From contig JAGKTT010000020.1 in NCBI GenBank assembly GCA_021153285.1, positions 16,563-80,562 on the forward strand: DNA of 64,000 bases, given 5' to 3'. Every line of letters starts with the position of its first letter. Within the stretch, counting starts at the first letter, position 1. This DNA is from Bacteroidia bacterium (GTDB lineage Bacteria > Bacteroidota > Bacteroidia > Bacteroidales > UBA932). The notes below the pieces were generated by a model. That model was not told the origin of the DNA, made no database searches, and saw nothing but the letters and a program-made list of their open reading frames with translations. The position numbers and the translations under genes were made by a program. Below are positions 27,349 to 38,161 of the stretch, one piece after another.

Positions 27349-28662
27349 ATGAGTTCATTCGTTATAGAAGGCGGCCACAAGCTTAGTGGTACGATAAGAC
27401 CTCAGGGAGCCAAGAATGAGGCCCTTCAGGTGATCAGTGCGGTGCTTCTGACCAAGGAGAAGGTTAAGATTTCTAATATCCCCGAAATCCTGGATGTCCG
27501 TAATCTGATTCTTCTGCTTGAGGGAATGGGAGTAAAAGTTACCAGACACGAAAAGGGAGTCTATACTTTCCAGGCCGATGAGATTGATACAGATTATATT
27601 GCCAGCGCTGATTTTGTGGGAAAATGTGCGAAACTGCGTGGCTCGGTGATGGTCGTAGGACCTTTGTTGACCCGATTCCGCAAGGCATATTTCCCGAAGC
27701 CGGGCGGTGACCAGATCGGACGGAGAAGGGTGGATACCCATATCCTCGGATTTATGAATCTGGGTGCATTGCAGGAATATGACACAGACAAGAAAGCCTT
27801 CCATCTTCACGTCCCTGAGGGTGAGTCTCTACAAGGAAAATATATGCTTCTTGACGAGGCTTCAGTGACAGGAACGGCCAATATCGTGATGGCTGCCTGC
27901 CTTGCCAAGGGTGAGACTATAATATATAATGCGGCCTGCGAGCCTTATGTCCAGCAGCTTTGCAGAATGCTTGTGCGGATGGGTGCCCGTATCGAGGGAA
28001 TAGGGTCCAATCTGTTGAAGATCAATGGAGTGGAATCCCTTGGCGGAACCGAACATAAGATTCTTCCTGATATGATCGAAATCGGTTCTTTCATCGCTAT
28101 GGCGGCAATGAACCGCAGTTCGCTGACCATAAAGGATGTGGCATACGATCAGCTCGGAATGATTCCGGAAGCTTTCCGCCGTCTGGGTGTGAATCTGGAG
28201 CGTCGTGGCGATGATATCTATATTCCTGAGCAGGAAAGTTATGTGATCGATTCGTTTCTGGATGGCTCGATCCTGCATATGGCAGATGCCCCTTGGCCTG
28301 GTCTTTCACCTGACCTTATCAGTGTGATCATCGTGATGGCGACACAGTGCCGGGGAAGCGTGCTGGTTCACCAGAAAATGTTCGAGAGCCGCCTTTTCTT
28401 CGTGGACAAGCTCATCGATATGGGAGCTCAGATCATCCTCTGCGATCCTCACAGAGTAGTCGTGGTGGGACACGATCACCGCTATCAGCTCAGAGCCGGA
28501 CAGATGGCTTCTCCAGACATCAGAGCAGGTATCGCAATGCTTATCGCGGCTATGTCTGCAAAAGGAACCAGTGTCATCAGCAACATCGAGCAGATTGACC
28601 GTGGATATGAAGAAATCGATGTCCGTCTGAACGCACTCGGGGCGCGCATTTCCCGTCAGTAA
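27349..28662 (+). CDS. murA: UDP-N-acetylglucosamine 1-carboxyvinyltransferase (MurA)
   Basis: Cytoplasmic first committed step of peptidoglycan synthesis, transferring enolpyruvate from PEP to UDP-GlcNAc. The ATG at 27349 (MSSFVIEGG) is chosen over an in-frame TTG at 27307. At 437 residues it has the usual length. Motifs include the N-terminal KNEALQVISAVLL (Lys-Asn pair) and the flexible catalytic loop at about 117-130. The loop reads PGGDQIGRRRVDTHI, so the usual catalytic cysteine (C115 in E. coli) is Asp121. That change is known to give natural fosfomycin insensitivity in other bacteria. Upstream is a TAnnTTTG promoter; downstream the first 51-bp-array hairpin could act as its terminator. 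Confidence 0.95.
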   Translation: MSSFVIEGGHKLSGTIRPQGAKNEALQVISAVLLTKEKVKISNIPEILDVRNLILLLEGMGVKVTRHEKGVYTFQADEIDTDYIASADFVGKCAKLRGSVMVVGPLLTRFRKAYFPKPGGDQIGRRRVDTHILGFMNLGALQEYDTDKKAFHLHVPEGESLQGKYMLLDEASVTGTANIVMAACLAKGETIIYNAACEPYVQQLCRMLVRMGARIEGIGSNLLKINGVESLGGTEHKILPDMIEIGSFIAMAAMNRSSLTIKDVAYDQLGMIPEAFRRLGVNLERRGDDIYIPEQESYVIDSFLDGSILHMADAPWPGLSPDLISVIIVMATQCRGSVLVHQKMFESRLFFVDKLIDMGAQIILCDPHRVVVVGHDHRYQLRAGQMASPDIRAGIAMLIAAMSAKGTSVISNIEQIDRGYEEIDVRLNALGARISRQ

Positions 28663-28687
28663 ACCCTAACTGTCCATATATGAATTT

Positions 28688-28874
28688 CGAAAGCACAAAA
28701 TCGTCTGGTTTTGTGCTTTCGTCATTGAAATTGGCCTTCGAAAGCACGTATTCGGGCATTCCCGTGCTTTCGAACCTTGAAAAGACAGCCGAAAGCACAG
28801 AATCAGGCGTTTCCGTGCTTTCGGACTCCAATCTGGCAGTCGAAAGAACGAAATAGGGCATTTCTGTGCTTTCG
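28688..28874. repeat. REP-type hairpin array, left (4 units, 51-bp period)
   Basis: Four 34-bp hairpins start at 28688, 28739, 28790 and 28841, exactly 51 bases apart. Each begins CGAAAG(C/A)AC and ends GTGCTTTCG. The first has a perfect 13-bp stem (CGAAAGCACAAAA with TTTTGTGCTTTCG) and may also end murA transcription. The second (loop TATTCGGGCATTCC) is identical to units of the right array. The last unit ends 3 bases from the transposase stop codon. Confidence 0.92.
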
Positions 28875-28876
28875 AC

Positions 28877-29662
28877 TCAGTGTCCGGGCTGGGGGAATAT
28901 TGTCTCGACGATCGAATTGTCCAGTTTCAGGATATTTCGGATCTGCCGGTTGGATGCATTGTATTTCTGATGCATATGACGAGCCATCTCTATACGTTCC
29001 TTGACTCCTAGTTGAGTCGGATTTTTCATATTGTATATTTTCACGCATAGTCCGTCGTATACCATTGCCTTGGCTGATGGCAGGTGGATGTTATTGCTGC
29101 GGCAGATTTCTCGTTTCTCCTTGACTTTCAGAGAGTCGTAAGGCACTGATGGAAGCAGCTTGGAGAAGGGGTTGAAGAAAGAAGCGCCAGCTCCCCACGG
29201 ATATGAAAAAGGAGTGCAGTCAGGCCTGACTATGAAGCCGTTACGATTGGCATAAACGATTTCGTTTCTCAGACTTTGAAGGCTGTCTATCTGGATGAGC
29301 TGGCATTTGAAATCTTTAAGATTTACCACTTTGCCACTTCTGATGAAGTGTCTTTGCAACATCAGCTTGAACATATCGAATAGTTCGATACCTTTGATGG
29401 AATCTCCTGAGAAAATCATATGCAGGTGATTGTTCATCAGGACGAAAGTGTATACTTTGACCTCAGGTGAACGGAGACAGCATATTCCCAGCATATTCAT
29501 TCCTGATTTAAAGTCTTCTTTGTCGCTGAATATGATATCAGCTTTATGGCCGTCTGTATATAAGTGCCAGAAAGGGGATTCTTTCTTGAATCTGAATTCG
29601 CAGTCCTGTTCCAGATCTCGGAACGATACTGCTTCGATGGATGTTTTCATCATAGCGCACAA
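28877..29662 (-). CDS. REP-associated tyrosine transposase (Y1/HUH, RAYT-type), copy 1
   Basis: A 261-residue single-strand DNA transposase of the IS200-like Y1 superfamily. The HUH metal motif is His79-Leu-His81 in VLMNNHLHMIF, and the candidate nucleophile is Tyr137 in NEIVYANRNG, followed by SYPWGAG. A C-terminal helical part (about 200-261) ends in a helix-turn-helix-like stretch (NASNRQIRNILKLD). No IS200/IS605 ends or TnpB gene are present. Instead the gene is flanked on both sides by arrays of the same palindrome, the arrangement typical of RAYT proteins that act on REP sequences. A minus-strand promoter is seen at 29777-29807. The frame is intact. The next in-frame ATGs (Met4, Met5) are alternative starts. 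Confidence 0.88.
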   Translation of the reverse strand: MCAMMKTSIEAVSFRDLEQDCEFRFKKESPFWHLYTDGHKADIIFSDKEDFKSGMNMLGICCLRSPEVKVYTFVLMNNHLHMIFSGDSIKGIELFDMFKLMLQRHFIRSGKVVNLKDFKCQLIQIDSLQSLRNEIVYANRNGFIVRPDCTPFSYPWGAGASFFNPFSKLLPSVPYDSLKVKEKREICRSNNIHLPSAKAMVYDGLCVKIYNMKNPTQLGVKERIEMARHMHQKYNASNRQIRNILKLDNSIVETIFPQPGH

Positions 29663-29776
29663 TTTAAGTTAATGATAGTTACTGGGCGCGCTTTCATTAG
29701 AGAGGGGCTTCAGATACCCCGGCCAGACCGGCCTGCAGAGCTTGTGTACATTATCAATGTCTGCGCATATTTTGAG

Positions 29777-29807
29777 CAAATATATAGGATTTAATCTTCA
29801 GTTCAAT
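29777..29807 (-). promoter_or_regulatory. Bacteroides-type promoter for transposase copy 1
   Basis: Read on the minus strand: ATTG (29807-29804), 19 bases, then TATATTTG (29784-29777). This matches the TTG / TAnnTTTG consensus with standard spacing. It implies a leader of about 110 bases before the transposase start and lies between the gene and the right array. Confidence 0.5.
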
Positions 29808-29840
29808 GGACAATATTTAAATTTTGCATCTATAATTAAT

Positions 29841-30384
29841 CGAAAGCACGTATTCGGGCATTCCCGTGCTTTCGAACCTTGAAACGACAGCCGAAAGCAC
29901 AGAGAGGGGCGTTTCCGTGCTTTGGCCATTGAAATTGGCCTTCGAAAGAACGTATTCGGGCATTTCTGTGCTTTCGAACGGTGAAAAGACAGCCGAAAGC
30001 ACAGAATGGGGCGTTCCCGTGCTTTGGTCATTGAAATTGGCCTTCGAAAGCACGTATTCGGGCATTTCTGTGCTTTCGAACGATGAAAAGACAGCCGAAA
30101 GCACAGAATGAGGCGTTTCCGTGCTTTGGCCATTGAAATTGGCCTTCGAAAGAACGTATTCGGGCATTTCCGTGCTTTCGGACGGTGAAACGACAGCCGA
30201 AAGCACAGAATGGGGCGTTCCCGTGCTTTGGCCATTGAAATTGGCCTTCGAAAGCACGTATTCGGGCATTCCCGTGCTTTCGAACGGTGAAACGACAGCC
30301 GAAAGCACAGAATGGGGCGTTTCCGTGCTTTGGCCATTGAAATTGGCCTTCGAAAGCACGTATTCGGGCGTTCCCGTGCTTTGG
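29841..30384. repeat. REP-type hairpin array, right (11 units, 51-bp period)
   Basis: Eleven 34-bp hairpins start at 29841, 29892, 29943, 29994, 30045, 30096, 30147, 30198, 30249, 30300 and 30351, with a constant 51-base period. Two unit types alternate: type A (loop TATTCGGGCATT) and type B (loop AGAATGGGGCGT), giving a 102-base higher-order repeat. The 17-base spacers are conserved too (CATTGAAATTGGCCTT after B, and GGTGAAACGACAGC-like after A). Because 51 is divisible by three and the unit has few stops, several frames stay open across it, but no protein is indicated. The flanks 29663-29840 and 30385-30566 contain no gene; a weak TATATTCG box at 30512-30519 may serve the pullulanase gene. 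Confidence 0.95.
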
Positions 30385-30566
30385 GATTGATGTGTGAAGG
30401 ATGCGGGGGATTTCTGCGTGAAGTGGAGCTGCTTCGTCAATGAAATCCGACCGTTCGTCATAGTCTTCGGACAGTTCATCTTATATATTTCATATATAAA
30501 TCAAATCTGTGTATATTCGTAGGATGTGTAAGTAGACACATTGGAAAACGAAGCAGATTTTAAGTT

Positions 30567-32502
30567 ATGAAGATATCATTCAAAAGTTTATTGATGGGTA
30601 CAGTTGCAGTGGCCGCTATGGCTTCCTGTGCATCGGAAAATGGTGCACTCGTCGTACCTGAGGCTCCGCTCGAGGAGTGCGTCTATATGGGCGACAAGAC
30701 AGAATTTGCAGTATGGGCTCCGGATGCTGATGCGGCTCGTTTGAGGCTTTATCAGTCGGCTTCCGAGGAGGCTGCCTTCAAGACCGTGGATATGAAGCTC
30801 GGAAAGGACGGACTTTGGAAGGCGACAGTGAAAGAAGACGTGAAGGACGCTTTCTATACATTCCAGGTGCAGAAGAACGGACAGTGGCTTGAGGAGACCG
30901 AAGGTATTGCGGCTAAGGCTGTCGGAGTAAACGGTACTCGCGGTGCAGTGATCGATTGGAATGAGACAGATCCTGAGGGATGGGCTGAGGACAAGAGCCC
31001 GCTCATCAAGCCTTCGGACATCATCGTTTATGAGATGCATCACAGGGATTTCTCCATCCATCAGACTTCTGGAGTGAACAATAAGGGTAAGTATCTTGCT
31101 CTTACAGAGGAAGGTACAAAGAATCCTGACGGTCTCGCTACCGGTATCGACCATCTCAAGGAGATCGGAGTGACTTATGTCCAGCTTCTCCCTTCTACAG
31201 ACTTCGTCACTGTGGATGAGACACGTCTTGAGGACAATCAGTATAACTGGGGATATGATCCATACAACTACAATGCTGTCGAGGGTTCGTATTCTACAGA
31301 CCCATACAATCCGGTTACCCGTATCAAGGAATTCAAGCAGATGATCCAGGCTCTTCATAAGGCTGGCTTCCGCGTGATTCTCGATGTGGTTTACAATCAC
31401 ACTTCTGATGCATTCAAGACCGGTTTCGAACGCACAATGCCGGGATATTTCTACCGTATGCGTGAAGATGGAAGCTTCTTCAACGGTTCGGGCTGCGGAA
31501 ATGAGACAGCTTCGGAGCAGGAAATGTTCCGCAAATATATGATCGAGTCGCTCGAGTGGTGGATGAAGGAATATCATATCGACGGATTCCGCTTTGACCT
31601 TATGGCACATCATCAGCGAGCGTCTTCACGCGATTGACCCTGATGTGGTGATTTATGGAGAAGGTTGGGCAGCGGAGGCTCCGGCATATCCTGCTGAGGA
31701 AATTGCCCTTAAGGCCAATACCTATATGCTCGACAAGGTGGGCGCATTCAGCGACAATATCCGTGATGCTGTCCGTGGCCCTCTCGGCTGTGAAAATGCC
31801 GGTTTTATGGACGGTGTGGCCGGAAACAAGGAGAACATCCATTTCGGAATCGCCGGTGGAGTCGAGCACCCTCAGGTGAGCGTGGAACGCTGGACCAACA
31901 ATCCTCTCCAGCACGTAAGCTATGTCAGCTGTCACGATGACCATTGTCTTCGCGACCGTCTCGAAGAAGCTACCAAGGCGACTGAAAAGGAGCGTCTTGC
32001 AATGGTAAAGCTCGCTCAGACAGCGGTTTACACTTCTCAGGGTATCCCATTCATCTTCAATGGCGAGGAACTCTACCGTCACAAGCAGGGAGTGAAGAAC
32101 AGCTACAACAAGCCGGACTCGATCAATGCGATCGACTGGACATACAAGACCACATACAAGGATCTCGTGGATTATTATGCGGGTCTTGCAGCCATCCGTC
32201 ACGCGCATCCTGGCTTCTGCCTGGGTGATCCTGATCTGGTTCGCGAGAAGCTTCAGTTCATCGAGGTGAATGACCCTTGCGTAGTGGCATTCCGTATCAG
32301 CGGACTCGAAGGAATCGATTCGGCGAAGTCTCTCACAGTCCTTCTCAACGGTTCGAAGAAGGCAGCGAAGGTGGAGATACCTCAGGGCAATTACACCGTC
32401 CTTGCAAAGAACGGCCAGGCGGATGCCGAGGGCCTCGGAGCTTATTCGGGCAATACAATTTCAGCTGCTGCCACTTCAGCTACAATATTGGCGGAAAATT
32501 AA
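30567..32502 (+). pseudogene. Type I pullulanase (GH13), broken by a small deletion
   Basis: A debranching-enzyme gene in two frames. The first part (30567-31637) has lipobox MASC, a CBM48-like domain (EFAVWAPDADAARLRLY), the VVYNH motif and nucleophile Asp344 in GFRFDLM. The second part (from about 31600 to 32502) continues with IISERLHAIDPDVVIYGEGW (acid/base Glu), the VSCHDDH region and a C-terminal beta domain. At about 31600-31606 the segment that in pullulanases normally follows FDLM (GIHDIETMN-like) is missing and the frame changes; a net loss of about 23 bases would explain both. The catalytic centre would be interrupted, so a full-length active enzyme is unlikely. An assembly error cannot be excluded. 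Confidence 0.82.
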
Positions 32503-32515
32503 TAAAAATCAAGAT

Positions 32516-33736
32516 ATGAAGAAAATAGCAATTGCACTTACAGCTGCACTTTTTGCAATGGCCTGCAGCCAGGCTCCGCAGAACCAGCAGCCACTTGAGA
32601 ATTCAGTGGTTTATGAAATGAATGTACGTCAGTACACTCCGGAGGGAACATTCGCTGCCGCGCAGCAGGAACTTCCTCGTCTCCAGGAGCTTGGAATCGA
32701 TATTCTCTGGCTTATGCCGATCCATCCGATCGGAGTGAAGGAGCGTAAGGGTACTCTCGGTTCTTACTACGCTATCGCTGACTATAAGGCTATCAATCCT
32801 GAATTCGGTACAATGGCTGATTTCGAGAACTTCCTTGCTGAAGCACACAAACTTGGCTTCCGCGTGATCCTCGACTGTGTGGCTAACCATACTTCTCCTG
32901 ATGCAAAGTGGATCAATGAATGCCCTGCAGACTGGTATATGCGTGATTCTCTGGGTAATACAGTAGTGAACTATGACTGGTACGACATTGCAGAGCTGAA
33001 TTATGACAAGCGTGAGGTGTGGGATGCGATGGCTGACCAGATGCGTTTCTGGATGGAGAAAGGCGTGGACGGTTTCCGTTGCGATATGGCTTGTGAGGTT
33101 CCGCTCGAGTTCTGGCAGGAAACCATCTCAGCTCTTCGTGCAGACTATCCAGGAATGTATATGCTTGCAGAGGGTGAAGAGCCTAAGCTGCATTCACTTT
33201 CAGGCTTCAATTCATCATATGCCTGGGAACTCCATCATATGCTGAATGCAATCGCACGCGGTGAGAAGAACATTCCTGAACTTCTTGAGTATATTCAGAA
33301 AGATGCTGAAAGACATCCGGCAGATGCTTTCCGTCTTATGTTCACATCCAATCACGATGAGAACTCTTGGGCCGGTACCGAGTTCGAGAGAATGGGCGAT
33401 GCAGCCAAGCTTATGGCTGTGCTGACATTCACCCTTCCTAACGGACAGCCGCTTATCTACACAGGTCAGGAAATGGGATGGAAGAAGAGATTCGAGTTCT
33501 TCGAGAAGGATCCGATCCCGGCTTGGGAGAAGAACGAGTATTTCGACTTCTACAAGTGGCTCATTGACATCCGTCATAACAATCCTGCACTTGCATCAGG
33601 CGACAAGGGTGGCAAGTTCGAGGTGGTTTCCACTGATGACAGCACTCTCGTGTTCACACGTACCCTTCCTGAGAACAAGGTTACTGTAAAGGCTCAGCTC
33701 AAGGCTCCTTGGTCATACGAAATCATTGCAGAATAA
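32516..33736 (+). CDS. GH13 alpha-amylase-family lipoprotein (compact)
   Basis: A 406-residue lipoprotein starting at the ATG at 32516, which gives a clean lipobox (FAMAC, Cys17). A longer frame from 32402 would overlap the pullulanase gene. The barrel begins at once (VVYEMNVRQYTPEGTF) and has CVANHTS, GFRCD (Asp190), LAEG (Glu219) and TSNHDE (Asp281). No separate binding domain is present. It is the smallest of the three compact GH13 lipoproteins and lies 13 bases after the pullulanase frame. It probably acts on the outer membrane on short or soluble glucans; exact specificity is unknown. Confidence 0.9.
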   Translation: MKKIAIALTAALFAMACSQAPQNQQPLENSVVYEMNVRQYTPEGTFAAAQQELPRLQELGIDILWLMPIHPIGVKERKGTLGSYYAIADYKAINPEFGTMADFENFLAEAHKLGFRVILDCVANHTSPDAKWINECPADWYMRDSLGNTVVNYDWYDIAELNYDKREVWDAMADQMRFWMEKGVDGFRCDMACEVPLEFWQETISALRADYPGMYMLAEGEEPKLHSLSGFNSSYAWELHHMLNAIARGEKNIPELLEYIQKDAERHPADAFRLMFTSNHDENSWAGTEFERMGDAAKLMAVLTFTLPNGQPLIYTGQEMGWKKRFEFFEKDPIPAWEKNEYFDFYKWLIDIRHNNPALASGDKGGKFEVVSTDDSTLVFTRTLPENKVTVKAQLKAPWSYEIIAE

Positions 33737-33807
33737 ATAATATCGTGGTCCCCGGCCGGAAGGACAATGTCATTGCCGGCCTGACCGGGGATCTGTTAAA
33801 GATAAAG

Positions 33808-35739
33808 ATGAAGAAAATATTAATAACACTGACTGCTATTGCTCTTGCAGCCTGCACCACCAGGCCGGCCTTCGATCCTGCCTCAGTCGCTGATGCTACA
33901 TCAGAGCAGGTCGCACGAGTAGAGCCGCTTTCGTGGTGGACCGGTATGAAGATGCCGCTTCAGCTTCTTGTTCAGGGAGAAGGAATCTCTGAATACAATG
34001 TCGCAATCGAGGGTGGAAAAGGAGTATCTGTCGAGAAGATCAATAAGGCTGACAGCCCGAACTACCTTTTCGTAGATGTGAAGGTGGCCTCGAATGCCCA
34101 GCCAGGAACATATTACATCGTATTCTCCAAGGACGGACAGTCATTCAAATATCCTTATGAGATAGCGGCTCGTCGTGAGGGTTCTGCAGAAAGAACCAGC
34201 TTCACCACAGCCGATATGATATATCTCATTATGCCGGACCGCTTTGCTAATGGTGATCCTTCGAATGACTCTGTCGATGGTATGCCTGATAAGGTGGCTC
34301 GTAATCTGGCTTTCGGCCGTCACGGCGGTGATATCCAGGGTATAATTAACCATCTTGATTATATCAGCGAACTTGGTGCTACTGCGATCTGGTGTACTCC
34401 TTTGATCGAGGATAATCTTCCTTGGGTCACATATCACGGCTATGCTTGTACAGACTACTATCACATTGACGCCCGTTTCGGTGATAATGATCTTTTCAGG
34501 ACCTATGTGCAGAAGGCTCACGAGAAGGATCTGAAGATCATTATGGACATCGTTCCTAACCACGCCGCTTCGGGGCATTGGTGGATGAAGGACACTCCAT
34601 TCAAGGACTGGTATCACGTGTTCGACACATACACAGGATCGAATATCGTATTCTCTACCAATATGGACCCTAACGCTTCGAAACAGGATCTTTACATCCA
34701 GGAAAGCGGATGGTTCGACCGTACAATGGTGGATATGAATCTTGATAACCCTTTTGTGCTGAAATATTTCCAGCAGTGGGCGATCTGGTGGATCGAATGG
34801 GCTGACCTCGACGGCTTCCGCGTGGATACATATCCATACAATGAGAAGGATCCTATGGCGCAGTGGTGTGCCGCAGTGATGAACGAGTATCCGAACTTCA
34901 ATATCGTAGGAGAGTGCTGGACGACCTCCATCCCTCAGCTTGCATACTGGCAGGGCGGCAACGAAAACAAGGACGGTTTCGACTCACACCTCAAGTCGAT
35001 TATGGATTTCCCGCTCCACGACGCTCTTCGTGCAGGCTTGGTGGAAGATAATCCGGGCTGGGGTCAGGGCATCCTTCGTGTGTATGATATCCTTTCACAC
35101 GATTTCGTATATCACGATCTTTCCAATATGATGATCTTCCCTGGAAATCACGATACTGCCCGTCTCGGTGATGCCCTCCGCAAGAACCCGGACCGTGTCA
35201 AGATCGTTATGGCAATGATGGCTACAATGCGTGGTTATCCGCAGATCTTCGCCGGTGACGAGCTTATGTTCGTGTCGAACAATCTCAGGGACGCAGGCGA
35301 TCACGGCGGACTCCGCGTGGACTTCCCGGGCGGATGGGAAGGTGACGAAATGAATCTCTTCACTGCGGAAGGCCGTGCGAAGGCATCAAAGAATACAGAC
35401 GGTCTCGAAGTACCTCAGGGCCAGGCGGCTGACCTCTTTGATTTCGTAAGCCATCTCTTCCAGTGGAGAAAGACGAAGGATGTCATCCACAACGGAAAGA
35501 CAATGCATTTTATGACCCGAGACAATACGTACGGCTACTTCCGTTATGATGAGGATGATGTGGTATTCGTATATATCAATAACTCCCTCGAGCCGAAGAA
35601 CATTCCTTGGACATACTACAAGGAGATTTCAGAAGGACTCACAGGCGGAGTCAATGTAATGACAGGCGAACCTTTCGAGGTCTCGGATGCAACAGTAGTC
35701 GCTCCTCAGTCGGTTCTCATAGTTGAATTCAATAAATAA
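33808..35739 (+). CDS. SusA-like neopullulanase (GH13), lipoprotein paralogue
   Basis: A 643-residue enzyme with an N-terminal cyclomaltodextrinase-type domain and a GH13 barrel: GFRVD (Asp340), VGECW (Glu369) and GNHD (Asp449). The ATG at 33808 begins a lipoprotein signal (ALAAC, Cys16). An upstream ATG at 33709 lies inside the previous gene. It is nearly co-linear with the protein at 20390-22327 (for example VEPLSWWTGMK, FSKDGQSFKYPYEIAAR), so the two arose by duplication. The 71-base gap before it contains a GC-rich imperfect hairpin (TCCCCGGCCGG with CCGGCC and CCGGGGA). The SusB homologue follows 8 bases downstream. Confidence 0.92.
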   Translation: MKKILITLTAIALAACTTRPAFDPASVADATSEQVARVEPLSWWTGMKMPLQLLVQGEGISEYNVAIEGGKGVSVEKINKADSPNYLFVDVKVASNAQPGTYYIVFSKDGQSFKYPYEIAARREGSAERTSFTTADMIYLIMPDRFANGDPSNDSVDGMPDKVARNLAFGRHGGDIQGIINHLDYISELGATAIWCTPLIEDNLPWVTYHGYACTDYYHIDARFGDNDLFRTYVQKAHEKDLKIIMDIVPNHAASGHWWMKDTPFKDWYHVFDTYTGSNIVFSTNMDPNASKQDLYIQESGWFDRTMVDMNLDNPFVLKYFQQWAIWWIEWADLDGFRVDTYPYNEKDPMAQWCAAVMNEYPNFNIVGECWTTSIPQLAYWQGGNENKDGFDSHLKSIMDFPLHDALRAGLVEDNPGWGQGILRVYDILSHDFVYHDLSNMMIFPGNHDTARLGDALRKNPDRVKIVMAMMATMRGYPQIFAGDELMFVSNNLRDAGDHGGLRVDFPGGWEGDEMNLFTAEGRAKASKNTDGLEVPQGQAADLFDFVSHLFQWRKTKDVIHNGKTMHFMTRDNTYGYFRYDEDDVVFVYINNSLEPKNIPWTYYKEISEGLTGGVNVMTGEPFEVSDATVVAPQSVLIVEFNK

Positions 35740-35747
35740 CACTATAA

Positions 35748-37952
<2,205 letters not shown>

Positions 37953-37991
37953 ATTGAAGTCTTTATATTAACCAACACTATTTACTAAAAA

Positions 37992-38129
37992 ATGAAGAAA
38001 ACCAACAATTTCGCCCCAGTGATGGGGTATGCATCTCCCGAAGTTAAAGTAGTGGAGATTGCTGCAGAGGGTGTTCTCTGCCAGAGCGGACAGTTCGAAG
38101 AGTGGAACGAAGACACTCTCGAGTGGTAA
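37992..38129 (+). CDS. Short peptide gene (45 residues), function unknown
   Basis: ATG at 37992 to TAA at 38129 encodes a 45-residue acidic peptide (starts MKKTNNFAPV, contains SPEVKVVEIAAEGVLCQSG, ends EDTLEW) with one cysteine and no signal sequence or membrane segment. It sits 39 bases after the GH97 gene and 32 bases before a fimbrillin-like lipoprotein. Short genes with a P-E-V/I-x-V-x-E...VLCxSG pattern ahead of fimbrillin-like genes are, as far as I recall, common in Bacteroidales; that is memory, not a search. Function unknown: it could be a regulatory leader, a chaperone-like partner or a secreted signal. Confidence 0.6.
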   Translation: MKKTNNFAPVMGYASPEVKVVEIAAEGVLCQSGQFEEWNEDTLEW

Positions 38130-38161
38130 CAGATGTAAAACCATTAATGAATCAAGGAACA

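Noticed and set aside
28877..29662. Full IS200/IS605 insertion sequence
   Set aside because: There is no TnpB gene and no IS200-type subterminal hairpin pair at defined ends; instead the gene is flanked by multi-copy palindrome arrays, which fits a RAYT.
28688..30384. CRISPR array
   Set aside because: Spacing is regular, but the 17-base spacers are conserved rather than unique, each repeat is a full hairpin, and no cas genes are nearby.
29798..30479. Long open frames with 17-residue repeats across the right hairpin array
   Set aside because: Several frames on both strands are open because the 51-base unit is divisible by three. Conservation follows the DNA palindromes, and no start signal or protein motif is evident.
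31594..31640. Programmed frameshift in the pullulanase
   Set aside because: Conserved residues are missing at the break, which a ribosomal shift would not restore, and no slippery sequence is apparent.
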